Shown in pieces: positions 48,761 to 61,827 of a stretch of 64,000 nucleotides of DNA. Numbering within the stretch: position 1 is the stretch's first letter; each line of letters begins with the position of its first letter. This DNA is from Physcomitrium patens. Taxonomy: Eukaryota; Streptophyta; Bryopsida; Funariales; Funariaceae. The stretch is from assembly GCF_000002425.4 (NCBI RefSeq), contig NC_037266.1:9834500-9898499 (forward strand), given 5' to 3'. The position numbers and the translations under genes are program-made. The notes beneath the pieces were generated by a model. It was not told the origin of the DNA, made no database searches, and saw only the letters and a list, made by a program, of their open reading frames with translations.

Positions 48761-49975
48761 ATGCATGCAAGTTGCAACTTCCCCTTTTCCGTATGCCTCA
48801 CTTCACAAAACCACTCAGTGTAAAGGAAGATTCCTTTCTCACACAGAAGAAAAGATTGCATCTTGCATGGCATGTACATAGACATTCCCAGCTTCGGCAC
48901 ATGATGGGAGGTTCTCTTTACCTGATTCTCTGAGAGTGTTTAGTATCGTCAAGATGTCGAGTATCCAGGACAAACCATCACAACAGCTGCTGAGTTTCAA
49001 GGACAAGGGCAAACCTCAGTGCTGCTCTGGCTATGGCCGTTTCACTTCAGGTCCCTGTGACATGCAACCTCCATTGAACTCTGCTCTCCATTGTCAACTG
49101 ACCGTCTTCTTTCCCTGGACAGTGCTTCGCTTACCAATACGACGCGGATACCAAAGAGCTCCCTGATCTGCTGATTTTGGGGAATCGGAATCTGGATTCA
49201 TCACAGCAACTCTGAATCGTATCCATAGCATTTACAGACAAGACCCCAACGTTGACAAAACTACCTGTCACAAAACTCCCGAACAAGTGTACACTTCTAC
49301 GAGGCGACGACAGCCTCTGCGTTTCAATCACCGTCAAGGCAAGCTGGAATAGCACCTGGGCGTTGGCGTTGTAGGCGTAGTTAAGATGCCCATTTACATG
49401 GAAAACCATCTTAACTACGTCGCAACCAAAAATAGAAACCCCAAAAGGACACAGAGTGTAAAACCAAAGACAGCAACTGTCCAACAACTCACCGCACGAT
49501 GCCAATCTACACATGAAGTCTAGACGCAGACGAAAACCCTCACCGACACATGCACTTCAACAGAACTGTTCTGGATCCGAGTTATATAGGCACTACTGTT
49601 ATCAGCTTTCACGACAGACTACCACGGCCTGGAAGATGCCATCATTCTCCACTCGCTCTCACACTTCCACTTCTACCATCCACGATATCCGCAGCACAGC
49701 TCTCTCCAACCCGAGCCACGCAAACAACCGACTATTCTAAGCAACAGTGCGCTGAGCGAGAGGAAGTACCTACCAGCAACTCCCCAGATCTCACGTTACG
49801 GCCGTGCAGTAGAGCGATGATACGGCGAGTAAGCGATGATAAGCCATCCGCTGCAGTAAGGTTCGGTGTCTCGGCTCACAAAGTGGGCGGAGCAACGAAG
49901 CAGTGTGCTTCGTGAAGTTGGGCTTGCTCGCTTTCCGCTGACCCTGTGATTCCGAGGAGATGCTGCTCCGCTACT
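48761..49975. other. GC-rich island, unresolved candidate gene
   Basis: A sharply bounded GC-rich island with several overlapping open stretches on both strands, none of recognised family. On the plus strand TTCCCTGGACAG (~49110-49121) looks like a splice acceptor, followed by a frame reading CFAYQYDADTKELPDLLILG before a stop. On the minus strand a TATATAA (plus 49582-49588) lies ~70 bases before an ATG at 49514, and its short start (MCRLASC) runs into a GTGAGT donor-like site. The two readings compete. A real but unrecognised small gene, or a relic, is possible. Confidence 0.3.
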
Positions 49976-50939
49976 TCTTAAAATATACTTTTTTAAATAT
50001 ATTCTAATCTATATATACATATCTAATTATGTCCATTACAGTTAGTCTGATACTAAAGCTCTATTTGAACAGTTTTAATTAAAATTGTATTCTTATCAAA
50101 AAGTATCTTGTAAAAAGGTTACAAAAAATTGCAATTCAAATAGGCTTCTTTTATATGCTTTGTACATATACAAAAAATATTCATATGGCAAGATTCATTC
50201 TAATTTTTAAATCAACTTCATTTAATTTTAATTGATAAAGTATTAGAAATTTATTCTTCAAACACTACTGAATAGTTTTAAAATCCGAAACTTTGGGTGT
50301 TCGTATTCAATTTTATTTTCTCTTCGTTTATTTATAGATTGAATTGCCCAATTCATCTTTCTTCACAAAAAACCACAGATTTAACATTCTTTCTCAATTT
50401 TTTATATTTTTTGCACATGTAAAATCTACTTGACCAGTGCAGTACAAAGTCAAACCAATACATAAGAGTTATTTTGAAGAAAACAGTTCTGTTTTTCTTT
50501 TACCTTAAATTTGACAAATTCAACAACAAAATGCAGAGGGCTAATAGTTGAAACACACAATAAAAGGCAATACTTATTATTGTAAATTATATATGTGCGA
50601 AGTTCCCATTAATAGCTAGCAATTTCTAGCTAAACTTAACGAAAGTTCCACTGGCACATCCAGAGGCAGCTTAACCAATGACGGAACTTGTTTTTCTCCA
50701 TCCTGATAATAACATAAGTGAGTGGGAATCAAATCAACACGGATGGTATTTCTCTTAAATTAGTATAATTTTTCTAGAAAATATATATTTCTCTGTTCAT
50801 AATGTCAACTCAACTCTTCAGGTACAAGACCTAAGGGTGACCAGTTGTTGGACAACTGGTAAATAAAGCTTGTCGAAGGAAACCTAAGGTGACCACGAAC
50901 TAATGTCATAATTTCGCATACTGGACTAACCTCTACATT
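49976..50939. other. AT-rich spacer and 3' side of UXS
   Basis: No gene. The last ~300 bases before 50940 would include the UXS 3' UTR on the minus strand. No canonical AATAAA on that strand stands out. Confidence 0.5.
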
Positions 50940-53642
50940 TTAAACCAATCCCTTGTCTTTGTGGTCACCAAAAATACGTTTGCGGAAGTCCTCCACCATC
51001 AGAGGAAGACCCTTCTTCAATGAAATCTTTGGCTCCCAACCCAACAATTCCTTAGCCTTAGAAATGTCAGGCTTGCGCTTGTGAGGATCATCAGACGTGT
51101 TCTCCTTGTACTCGATTGTTGCAGAAGGGTCAATCACCTCCTTAACCACCTGCATCACAAATGTAAAAATAATTAAGCATAGGAAGTTGCCAATATTCGT
51201 TGATGACCTCCGCTAAGGTGCAGACAATCGCTTGATGGCATGGAGGCAGAAATAATAAATCAGTTCTCTACATCTAGAACTAGACCATCCGTATGATAGC
51301 AACTCTAAAAGCAAGAAAGATGAATTGAAACAGGTCAGAAATGTTTCACTCAAAAAGCTACCATTCCACAGCTAGAAATTCACCACTGTATCACTCATTG
51401 TGAGAAATTACGATGCATAGTAATTACGATGCATGGTAAAGGCCATAGAATTGCTAACCTCTGCAAGTTCCAGCATGGTAAACTCGCCAGGATTTCCGAG
51501 ATTGAAGGGCCCAACGTGTTCACCTTCCATCAACCTCATCAGTCCCTCCACCTATAAGCCAACATCGTGTCCTCAATTAAGCATTCCGACAAAGCAAAAT
51601 ATAAGGATATTAAATGCCAATGACATCACGTGATAGCCGGGTCTGAGCCCACCTAATACGAGAATACAATTAAGAGCTACGACTATTACAATGTACATAC
51701 GGTGGATATAACTACACTCACACACCCTACAGATTTAACCTTCGAAAATTATTATACCCACACTTTCACCACTTTACCACTGGCTTGGAACACGAAACAG
51801 AAAGCAGATCTGTCACACGTTCAAAAAAGAAATAACTAACCGAACTCAATACAAATCCCCTCATCTGCCTTGTCGTACCAGATCTGAAACATACTGGAAA
51901 CTTCTCGTCTGCTTTCCATCACCATAAACTGTCATGGGCTCTTTCCTCAGGGCCTGGATAATGAAGGCAAACAGTAACCTTGTCAGAAAAACACTGAATT
52001 GCCATTAAATAGGTCATGCATAGGACGCAATCTTCCGAATTTAGTCATAACACTGAATAATTACTCAAACATAAAATCACACTACACATGTCACGATAAT
52101 GTCCATGCGAAAAACTCACCTGAGCGACGAAGTTGCTGACAACCCTACCATCATCAATACACATTCTCGGTCCATACGTATTGAAAATACGAGCAATGCG
52201 AACCTGCACCACTTCAAACCTCAAAAACCTTGCAGCAAAACAACACCTTTGTGATTTCTCGAATTAGAACTCCACCAGCTAATCCATAGCCTTCGATGAC
52301 TTCCTAAATGGAACTTACCGTAAACTACTGCCACTGCATATTCAAAATCCATGAAAATTCGGACTGTACCTGAACTTCTGCACCTCTGTGGTAGTCCATT
52401 GCCAGTGTCTCCGCAGTACGCTTTCCTTCATCATAACAACTACGAACACCTGCACACAAACGTCACACTGCTGAGACAAAAATCCAACCTCCACAACCAC
52501 GGCGAAAAGTGCACCCCTGAAAAATCTTTAGTCATCAACCTACATACCCGAACACCTCAGGAAATATGTCATTTACACGCTGAAAAACTGCATGCATAAA
52601 TAACTACTTGAAACCAGTAGTTTGAATAAATATCACTCCAGGTATTGACAAATTACAAGGCACTCATTCTAGAACAGATCTCACGCTCCAAAAAATTTAC
52701 ATCCTTCATCAAAAAGTACAAGTCACTCGTACCAATAGGGTTAACGTTTCCCCAGTACGTTTCTTTCTGAGGGTGCTCCAAAGGATCACCATAAACCTCA
52801 CTCGTACTGGTCAACAAGAACCGTGCTCCAATGCGCTTCGCCAATCCCAGCATGTTCAAGGTCCCCACCACGTTGGTCTTGTGTAGGAAGATTAAGGGGG
52901 CCGCACGAATGACGAATCGAAAACATCTTCTCTACAGCAAACAAAACGTGAGACATTCATAGGAAAAACGCAAGGGGATTTCAGATTCATAACACACAAG
53001 ATCTCGCACAAAAAAGGATATGATTGTCTTGATGGGGTTGAACTTGTAATGCACGGGCGACGCCGGACACGCAAGGTGATAAATCTGGTCCACCTCCAGC
53101 AACAAAGGCTCCACCACATCGTGCCGGATCAGCTCGAACCGCGGATTACCAAAGTGATGCTGCACGTTCTCCTTCCTTCCGGTGAAAAAATTATCCACCA
53201 CTATCACACTATCCCCGCGCTCTATCAATCTGTCCACCAAGTGGCTCCCCACAAACCCTGCTCCTCCTGTCACCACAATGCGCAGCGGCTTCCTGGGCAA
53301 GCCCAACGGAATTTTACCCCCAGGGCTAACCATGGCAGCGTGTTGAGCCCTATAGGGCGCCTTCTCGAACGCCCTCACGGTCCCATAAGCCTCGTCGACA
53401 TTATACTCATGCACTCCCGTGTAGACCGACCCATCACTACTCTGCGCGAACCGCCCACCGGGTTGCAGAAACATGAAGAACACGGTAGTCAAAGCAACCC
53501 CGACCAACACAAACACGAACCGCTGCTCGCGAAGCACATACTCCACTGACTTAGACACGGACCATTTCTTCTGCGGCTTGGGCGTGTACTCAACATTCTC
53601 CGGCGCCACCTCAACCCGACGGTGACTCAGGGTCGCATTCAT
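50940..53642 (-). CDS. UDP-glucuronate decarboxylase / UDP-xylose synthase, membrane type
   Basis: Makes UDP-xylose from UDP-glucuronate using bound NAD+, feeding xylan and xyloglucan synthesis. Seven minus-strand exons: 53022-53642, 52733-52880, 52370-52449, 52120-52203, 51879-51953, 51459-51551 and 50940-51149. They give 436 residues, normal for the Golgi-anchored type II class. Residues 1-41 are cytosolic and 42-60 form one membrane segment ([18 protein letters not shown]), followed by a stem. The extended-SDR domain has the NAD motif GGAGFVG (126-132), D150, TSTSEVYG (231-238) and the catalytic Y262-x3-K266 in CYDEGKR. Later blocks are [39 protein letters not shown] and [11 protein letters not shown]. 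Exons 2-7 use GT-AG junctions and all join in frame. Intron 1 has AT-AC ends. The start is the first ATG and gives a complete N terminus. No damage is seen. Confidence 0.95.
52881..53021 (-). other. UXS intron 1, U12-type AT-AC intron
   Basis: On the minus strand the 141-base intron starts ATATCCTTTTTT and ends CTTCCTACAC. The start matches the U12 5' splice consensus RTATCCTTT perfectly. A branch-site-like CCCCTTAAT (consensus TTCCTTAAC) places its branch A 11 bases before the splice, in the usual 10-16 base window, and there is no extended polypyrimidine tract. Removing exactly this interval joins NPIKTI to [12 protein letters not shown], the sequence conserved in plant UXS. A GT-AG alternative (GTGCGA to ACAAG) also keeps frame but would replace the Lys by four residues (ISFF) in a conserved loop. 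Confidence 0.85.
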
Positions 53643-53728
53643 CGTTACCAGACTCTAAAACCACACCCAAACGCAAAATGCAACACGTCCGACTGAACCC
53701 CCAACCCCCAAAACAGCCCGCGCTCGAC

Positions 53729-53735
53729 TATTATA
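53729..53735 (-). promoter_or_regulatory. possible TATA box of UXS
   Basis: TATAATA on the minus strand lies 87 bases upstream of the start codon, implying a leader of about 55 bases. It is the only TATA-like element in this GC-rich part, but it is not a perfect match. Confidence 0.3.
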
Positions 53736-54230
53736 CTCTCTTCTCGACCTCTCTCCCACGTACCCCAATCTGCAGGCTCGTCGCAGAAAACTGCAACAAC
53801 CCTACGTTACGCCCCACGACGTGGCCACGAGAACCCTTGGGAAGAGATCCCGAAGATGCACCACGACGCAACTAAGTTGGATCTGGGGAAGGAAGAGGGA
53901 AGAAGAAGAAGAAGACAGAGCAAGCCGAGGAAAGGGGAGCGAAGGGGGGGGGGGGGGGAGAGAAATCTCTGGCCGCATCAACAGCTCCATGCCTCCGTCG
54001 TCACGTCGCTGCGCGGGGAACCCCCCCCCCCCCCCCCCCGACCGCCTTGGGAACATCGGGCGGGCACCCCGCTCCCGCCTCGTTCCCACAGCCCCGCTCT
54101 GTCCCCCTCACCGTGGACTCCATGGTGACCGTGGTCGGGGCCTAATCCTGTGGACGAATTCGAGGGGGTGGAGATGGATCTTAGGCTCTTCTTCTTCTAC
54201 GTTGCAGGAGTGTGTGTGTGTGTGTGTGTG
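53736..54230. promoter_or_regulatory. GC-rich upstream region of UXS with homopolymers
   Basis: This GC-rich block upstream of UXS contains a G run at ~53946-53958, a C run at ~54020-54040 and a (TG)n tract at 54208-54230. Overlapping open stretches on both strands owe their length to base composition and encode low-complexity Arg/Gly/Pro sequence. It is best read as promoter sequence. Confidence 0.45.
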
Positions 54231-56559
54231 TATTTCTGTGTCTTCCTTTTTTTGTATATTCCTTTTTGGAGGTTTGGAAAATCGGTAGGGTTATGATTAA
54301 TGTGCTACTCTTTGTCTATTTTCCGTTTATTTTTCTTGTTCTTTTTATTGGAGGAAAGGAGAGGTGTTGTTTGATATCAATTTGGGTTTATCATCATTGC
54401 ACTTGACTTTGGTTTAAGAGAATGGCTTTTGTTTGTTTGTTTGTTAATTTTTTCTTTTCTTCTTTTCTTTTTTTCTTTTTTTCTGTTTTTTTTTACATGG
54501 TTGGGTGATAAAATGAAATGGGGTCTTTTCTTTCTTTCTTTTTTAGAAGGAAAGTTTTAGGAATTGTCCTTGATCGTATTACAAATGCCAAAGAAATTGA
54601 AGACAACAATTTTATTGTGAAGAGAATTTAAATTTTGAAAATGAATATTAAAATTTAAATGGTGGAAAAGTTTTAAATGATAGAAATGGAAGAAAGAGCG
54701 TACAGATCAACTTATTTGTCTAAAGTGGGGGGGGGGGGGTATGTTAACATTCAATTCAAGAAACAACTTTTTGAAATCAACAATACTTGTTTGAATTTAT
54801 TTTTTACCTTTTTTCATTGAAGTGCATGCAAACAATTAATTATAGATATGCAGCTGATGGAATAAAATAGTGCAAGTATAATTTGAGATTAAATTTCATA
54901 ATTATATGGAAACTAATAATACTACAAACATAAGTGATACAACACTATACAAAATAAAAAATTTGCCTATATTGAAAGATAGCACAATAACTAATCTCTG
55001 ACTATCAATGCATTGTTTTAAAAAATATGATGCCGAAATTGTGTTCACTGTTTGACATCGATTGAACATTCAGCAAGGTATGCTTTATATATACACATTT
55101 GTGGAGTTAATTCATTATTTAATCTCAAATTTTTCCTCCCTTTAACTAATCCAAATTTAATAATATTGTTCTTTTAGCTATTGATTCATGATTTGAAAAT
55201 AGATTTTCAATAAATAATTACAATTGCCACTTCAAGTAATGGTAATTGAAAAACAAATATCAACACCGAGTGATCCTGTAGTATTGGAAATATCAAAAGA
55301 TGCAAATGTTTGTATCTAAATAAGCATGCATGCATGCAATATGTTTTTTTTTTCTTTCTTTCTTTTGAAAATGGTAAAATTATTAGAAGCTCTAATGTTC
55401 ATAACTATAACTAGGATAGCCTCATCAAAATTTGATGAGATCTCTCAAACTTCTTTTGACTACTTTTTCAAAAGAAAGGTTCCATTTGACCAATTTTTTT
55501 TTAACATTATTTCAGTTTTTTTCTTTATTTTTTGTTTTTTAAATTTTTGATTGATTGATTGATTGATTGATTGGATCTCTTGGGTACATTTCTTTCATAG
55601 TGTAGTTGTCTGGTAATTGTGCAAGGGGGCTGTCACTTTTTTTGTGCAATGCTAGTGTCTAAACAAAAGTTGCTTATGAAAAACATGTCATTATGTATAA
55701 TAGATGTGTTTATGTGCTCCAATATTTGTAAATTGAAATGTAGATACCACTTTTCTCCTTGTAATATCATGTATTCCTCAATTTCTCTACAATTATCTGA
55801 TAGCAACTTTCTTCTCTGTTTGATCTTAAAAACATTAATAGTTTTACTTGGCATTTATTTTTATGATCACCTTAAATTCTTTCCACTTTTTTTTGTAATA
55901 GTTATAAAAATTAATTCTAATCTATAATTTAGATGAGAAGTCATTCGTAAAAATTTGTTGATGATCAAGTTTGTTTTGTAGATGTAGTTTAGCATTTCAA
56001 GTTAGAGTGCAGAAAGCAATAATGTTTTACTTTTAGAACATTATACTTGGAAAAGGTTTAATCCATTTTGAGTAAAGCCTGTTTTTATTTTTCTCTAATA
56101 ATTAGAAACTCCCTCACTGCTATGTATCAATTGAAATCTTGCACCACTCACCTATTTAATGATTGATGGTATTTTAAAGTATACTAAAACATATGTGTTG
56201 ACAGAAAACTGTTTGAATCTATTTTGGATACATGAACAATATCTTAGATAAATGGGTTTATTACTTTTATTGTATTTTAAAATATCTAACAAATAGATTT
56301 CACAATTTAATCTTACTACTCACATTCAACAGATAATTTTATTACCCTAATTTCGCCAAAATTGTAAAAATACCTTTTTGTCATTACATTACATTACAAT
56401 ACATAATTTCTTCTTATAAATGTATATATATATATATATATATATGCCTTGTCAAGTGGTGCAAATGTGGCAACTATTGTTGACAAATGGAACAAATGCC
56501 TTTCGTAATTTTATATACTTTATAACATGTCTCAAATACCTTTTTCTCCATTTGAAATT
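54231..56559. other. AT-rich stretch, nothing recognised
   Basis: No gene. Notable only for a G run at ~54728-54739, T-rich tracts, a (TTGA)n tract at ~55549-55574 and an (AT)n tract at ~56420-56445. Open stretches such as 55619-55927 have T-rich, low-complexity composition and no domain. Confidence 0.55.
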
Positions 56560-56960
56560 CATCAAACAAGTGAACATCTCGCAAAGTCCTTTTGTGCACA
56601 TCCACTTCAAAATCACAACCCATGAAAACCGATCGTGTCCACGTGAGTCCCACCCACGCCACCCACAACCGAGGCTCAGCCGTGGGCACGGGTGCCCCCG
56701 GTATTAGACCCCAAGACCACGGCATATCTCCGCCGACCCACGGATTTGGAGACTTCGTTTGAGATCTCTGAGAGGAATCCAGACATTTGAGGACCTGAAT
56801 TGTTGGGTTCGAGTGGTTTCCGAGCCACGGCTGCGTTTTGACACCCGATCCAGGTGATGAATATATTAGGGAACCTGGAACAATACGTGGGTCCTGGATG
56901 GGAGATGATTTTTGTAACACAAGTAGACTACTGTTCAGAGTTGCATGCGAGTAACAGCCG
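56560..56960. other. small GC-rich island with a G-box
   Basis: About 400 bases of GC-rich sequence between AT-rich flanks. CACGTG (56640-56645) is a plant G-box core. A minus-strand open stretch (56474-56920) shows no family. It may be promoter-like or a relic. Confidence 0.35.
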
Positions 56961-57359
56961 TAGTGTCAATAATGGATTGTACATGCGAGCTTTTAAACTA
57001 AAAGAGAAAAATAATATAAACACTAAGTTTTTACAAAAAATAATTAACGTCTGTTTGATTAAATGTGTATATAACCAAGACTGTGTTTGAGCTAATTTTA
57101 AAGAAAAAGTTTCTAGGTATGAGGAGGGTGGTGGGGTGGAGGGGGGGTGTTATTTCCACATATAGATGGCTGCGTGCTTTGGCTATTCACCCAATTAATC
57201 ATGGTTCAATTATTCACCTTTTTGTATGATCAGTTTAGACTTATTCTATTATATTTTGTGGTTATGTGCTTATTTTGTTGTTGGACATAATGCACATGAT
57301 CTTTTATGAAAGACATACTGGACTTTGCTGTGGGTTCTGGTTCAGTGAGTGAGCCAAAA

Positions 57360-58350
57360 TTTGCTTATAATACAGAATGTTCTAAAAATTTAGAGAATCT
57401 TCTACATAGGATTTTAAAATATTATAAAAGATTTTGAATGGTCATAAAATAATGTGCATGTTTCTAGAAGACTATGGAAGATCCTTAGAAACTTCCAAAT
57501 ACCTATAATAGAGATTTACAAAAATTGTTCCAAATATCTAAAAGATTCTATAAGGTTCTAAAACATTATAAAAGTGACTTAATACTAATTTCTTTAGTAT
57601 AATTTTTACATTACTCTCTTATTTAACCATAAATCCTATTAAAATCTTTAATAATCTAATTTTTTATGTTTTCAAATAAAAATTAATATTTAGAAATTAC
57701 TTGTAATATAAATTGTTTTGTGGTATTTGTTAAAATAAATGAGCATGTCTAATCAACCAACAACTATGGCTAATAATTTTGACTTAATAATTTTATTTTA
57801 TTAATTTAATATAACTTTAGGCCTTATAGTATTTTTATAGAGTACTTTTTAATTGTTAATATCAATACTTTTAATTTGTATTATCATAATCAATGCTCAA
57901 GCATATATAGTGAAAGATACCTAAATCAAAACTTTGTGTAGATAAGTCATATTTAACACGAAGGACTTCTTAAATCAAAACTTTGTGTAGATAAGTCATA
58001 TTTAACACGTAGGACTTCTTAAATCAAAACTTTGTATAGATAAGTCATATTTAATACTTAGGACTTATTAAATCAAAACTTTGTATAGATGTGCAAACAT
58101 AGTACAAGCTTCTTTTAGATGAAATTGTACAAAATGATCAATTATTTTGCAACTAGCTTTTAAATATTTTTATATAAAATTAATTTTAATAAAATATTAG
58201 CCATAATGAAAATATAAAACAATTATGTAGACACCTCTTTTTTGTTGCACAAGTACTCCCTTGTACCAAACCAACAATATACTATTGCTATAAAGTTTTT
58301 AACAAATTACATGTTAATGAGGTTGAAAGATATACATACAAAAAGTGAAA

Positions 58351-58386
<36 letters not shown>

Positions 58387-60080
58387 AGAAGAAGAAGAAA
58401 AAGACTAGCAACTTACATCATAGAAATATTAATAATATAAGACTTATACAAAACAAACAAATATAGAAAGGTGTCCAAGTAGCAATTTTGTTAGGTAGAC
58501 ATCATTCTTCTATTATTTATTTTGTTTGCTTTGAATAGATTTTGTATTGCTAACGTTCTTGTATTGTGTTGTATTGTGTTGTATTCTTTGTTTATTGTTG
58601 TTGTTGATGATGTCGTTGTTGTTGTTGTTTTTTGCTTTTTATCTTTTAGCCTCATTAGTGTCTATCTTAATAAAATAATTGTAGCAATGGTATATTTTTA
58701 GTATTACAAAGAGAGTGTTTATGCAATAGAAGAGGGGTGTCTATGTAGTAGTTATCTTAAAAAAAATGTATATATATATATATATATATATAATAAAAAA
58801 TAAAAAATATCTATTTATTAAATTTTAAATAGAAAAATAATCCATTCATCTTATTATTATTGTACATTTTATTAAATATCTTTGCTTCAATATTTGATTG
58901 ATAAATTAAAATTAAAATTCTATCATAATTTTTTTTGATTTATTTTAATAACAAAGAGATAATAAAATCACTCATAAATTCAAATAGAAATAAAAAATCA
59001 ACATAAAATTTTATTTTTATATTTTTTTATTATAATTAAGGTTATTAATTTTAAAAGATTAATTTTATTAAAAATGCTTTATTATTTTAAATTAAACTAT
59101 ATTTTTTAAAAAAGTACATGTATAAAAATTCAATATTTATTATTATAAATAAATAAAAATGATAAAATATAATGTAAATAATAAACAAAAATGTTGAAAA
59201 AAATTTCTAAAGCAAATGACATGGTTGATGTTTTAAAACTTTGCTTCATGCATATATATCATAAGACCAAAAAAATTGTTTATATAGATTTTTCAATATA
59301 TTTTTAGCTACTTAAAAGTCTTAATATAAAATATATTATAAAAAATTATAAATTATTTAATTTATAAACATAAAAATTAATTTAAAATAATATTTAAAAA
59401 CTTATTTTAAAATAAGCTTTCAAAAAATAAAAAATAAATAATTTTTTTTTATTTAATAAAAAATTTAAATATAATAAATATATTAATAATTTTAATAGCT
59501 ATTAGAAATATAAGAATTACAAATCATGGCGCAATATTAGAAGATAAAATGTTTAATTTGCAATAATTTATATTTTCTAATTACATAGTTCTTAAAGTGA
59601 CTATATTCTTAATTTATTTCTAAAGTTATTATATTTAATTTTTATTATATATTATGTATTATTTAATTTTATTTTATTTTATTTATTTTATTTTTTTAGA
59701 ACTATAAATTATACAATGGTTTGAATGACGTCTTTTTATATAATTTTTTTAAAATTTAAGTTTATTTATTTTGTTTTATTTTATTTATAATAGTTGTTAA
59801 TAAAGAACTTATGTGTATATCTATGTAAGCTTTTTCATTTGCACCAATGTTCATATATCTTTAAAAGCATAATTTAAAGTAAGTAGATATGATTTTTATA
59901 AAACTTATAAGCCACCATTTAATAATATAATAAAAATAATTACATCTTACTTCTTGACTATTATAAAGAATTAATTGAAGGTCTTGAGGTACATTTTCTA
60001 TAGTCTCATTACACCTTCTATATGCACCATCTTAAAAGAATATTTGTAGAGCATTTTATAACCTTGAGTTGGTAAATTCT
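57360..60080 (+). repeat. long non-coding repeat R2, copy 2
   Basis: Same order of blocks as copy 1 (30290-34060): AGAATGTTCTAAAAA near 57378, AAAATAATGTGCATGTTTCT, a 49-bp tandem block, a poly(A) run at ~58352-58382, AGAGAGTGTTTATG near 58710, ATAAGACCAAAAAAA near 59262 and TATTTGTAGAGCATTTTA near 60045. It lacks the ~750 bases unique to copy 1. No coding capacity is recognised. Confidence 0.7.
57923..58092 (+). repeat. 49-bp tandem repeat in R2 copy 2
   Basis: Units start at 57923, 57972, 58021 and 58070, an exact 49-base period, three full units and a partial fourth. Each starts AAATCAAAACTTTGT and includes GATAAGTCATATTTAA. Copy 1 of R2 has only one diverged unit (~30885), so the expansion is specific to this copy. 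Confidence 0.95.
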
Positions 60081-61827
60081 TGTAGAAAGCAATATTAGTT
60101 ATAATAATCATGATAAGTAATTGCTTTATGGATAAAATCAAAATTGTCTTTTAAATAAAAAAAATAATGATTAAAAAATATTATGGACTAGCAATTCTAG
60201 GCATCAACCTATTTGCTTTGATGCCTCAGTAGTCACCTAACTTCAAATATTGCCAACTTTCTCAAAGAAATATTTTTTGAATCCACCAATTATCAATTTT
60301 GTAACAATTAAGATTTTATTTTTGACATTTAATGAAATGGTACATTAATTGGCAAAAAATAAGTAACCTAAATGTAAGTGTTTTTGTAGTCAAAGTTCTA
60401 CTTTACATCAAAATATTATAACAATATTTATGTTAGCATCATATTATTGCTACCAATGATGCAACCTTCTAAGTTTCTTTCTCATCAAGATACATCTTAC
60501 ATTTTCAATATTCTATATCACACCTATAATTCCAAAAGTTGGTAATATTTAGGTATTTTATGTATTCATAAGTTTGGTATTTTGTTACATTGCTACCTTC
60601 TACTTTATAACTATATTAATAAATTCTTCAAAAATGAGGCTGATAAACATACATGTGTACTATTCATCTATCTAATTCCAATACTTGATACTAAAAAGAT
60701 CAATAAAGCAGCGGATATGTTGCCACCAATAATATGTCATTGTTTCAAACATCCTAAGAACTAAGAACTTGCACATAAAAAAAAATATATTAGATAACAA
60801 AAGCATATATACAATTGTTGCAAATGTTTTAAAAAAAGGAACATTTGCATGCAACTTGCAATGAGCTTTTTTAGTCCATATAATAAATTTACATGTGTAT
60901 TTAGTATAAAATCTAGAAGCACCAAAACAAAGTTCTTTTAAAAAGATTGCTGCAAATCTTTTTGTATAGTAGATCTATGAGTCTATATCCCAAGTATTTT
61001 GACCTATTTTTTTTCTTTTTTTAACTAATTTATTCCAATACTAGTTAAAATATAGTTTTTTTGCAAAAACTTACAAGTTGGATAAATTAAATAATAAAAA
61101 AAAACTTGATGTTATAGAAGGCTTGTGAATTTCTTTTGAATTAGAACTTTTTAACAATTTTTTTACAGTGGTAACAATGATGCAAATATTTTTTTATTTA
61201 TAGATTGGGCTGATTCTTGCATAATATTTTTATGCCATACATTCATTAATATCACTGTTATTATTAATTAAACATCTTCAATGATAGGATAGCCACTAAA
61301 ATGTGAGATACATACATATGATCATAACATAAAAATTAAAATTGAACGTGTGTGGAACAATAACATATATTATTCCAAAGATTTAGATGTATAATATGGT
61401 TGTAGATACAAATTGACATGTTTGTTAGTGATTTTATATCCTAAGACTTTAAGTGACATAATCCAATATTTCAATACCCTCTTATATTTAAAATCTTTTA
61501 TAAATAAAGTTTACTTTGTAAAGATGAAGTTTCAGCAAAATGAGTGGCAGTAGAGCAAGTAATCATCAATTATATAACCTTAATTGTTGAAATACTCATG
61601 AACTCTTGGTGGTATGTTTTTCTTATTTTTTTCTTTTTTATTATTTCTATTTTAACTAAGATGTGGTAGCAGCTTATTGTTCTAATTTATAATTTTAACT
61701 TATATATTTTGTCTTTAGATTTAATATATATTATTTAATATTTATTTCTTCATTATTGTCTTGTACCGCTTGTGTGACTAGCTTCTCAATATCTTCTTTA
61801 GATAGTTGCTGCAATAAATAAAAAAAA
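60081..61827. other. AT-rich stretch, nothing recognised
   Basis: No gene, RNA gene or family repeat was recognised between R2 and the small ORF at 61828. Confidence 0.5.

Noticed and set aside
53049..53549. 166-codon plus-strand open frame across UXS exon 1
   Set aside because: It is the antisense shadow of the conserved UXS exon and has no domain of its own.
53821..54288. 155-codon plus-strand open frame upstream of UXS
   Set aside because: Low-complexity Arg/Gly/Pro and then Val/Cys runs come from the G and C homopolymers and the (TG)n tract. It is a composition artefact.
56474..56920. 148-codon minus-strand frame in the small GC-rich island
   Set aside because: No family, unusual composition, and half of it lies in AT-rich flank. 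Not supported as a gene.
58352..58382. Poly(A) run as the tail of a retrogene
   Set aside because: It lies inside repeat R2 and no coding relic precedes it. It is treated as simple sequence expansion.
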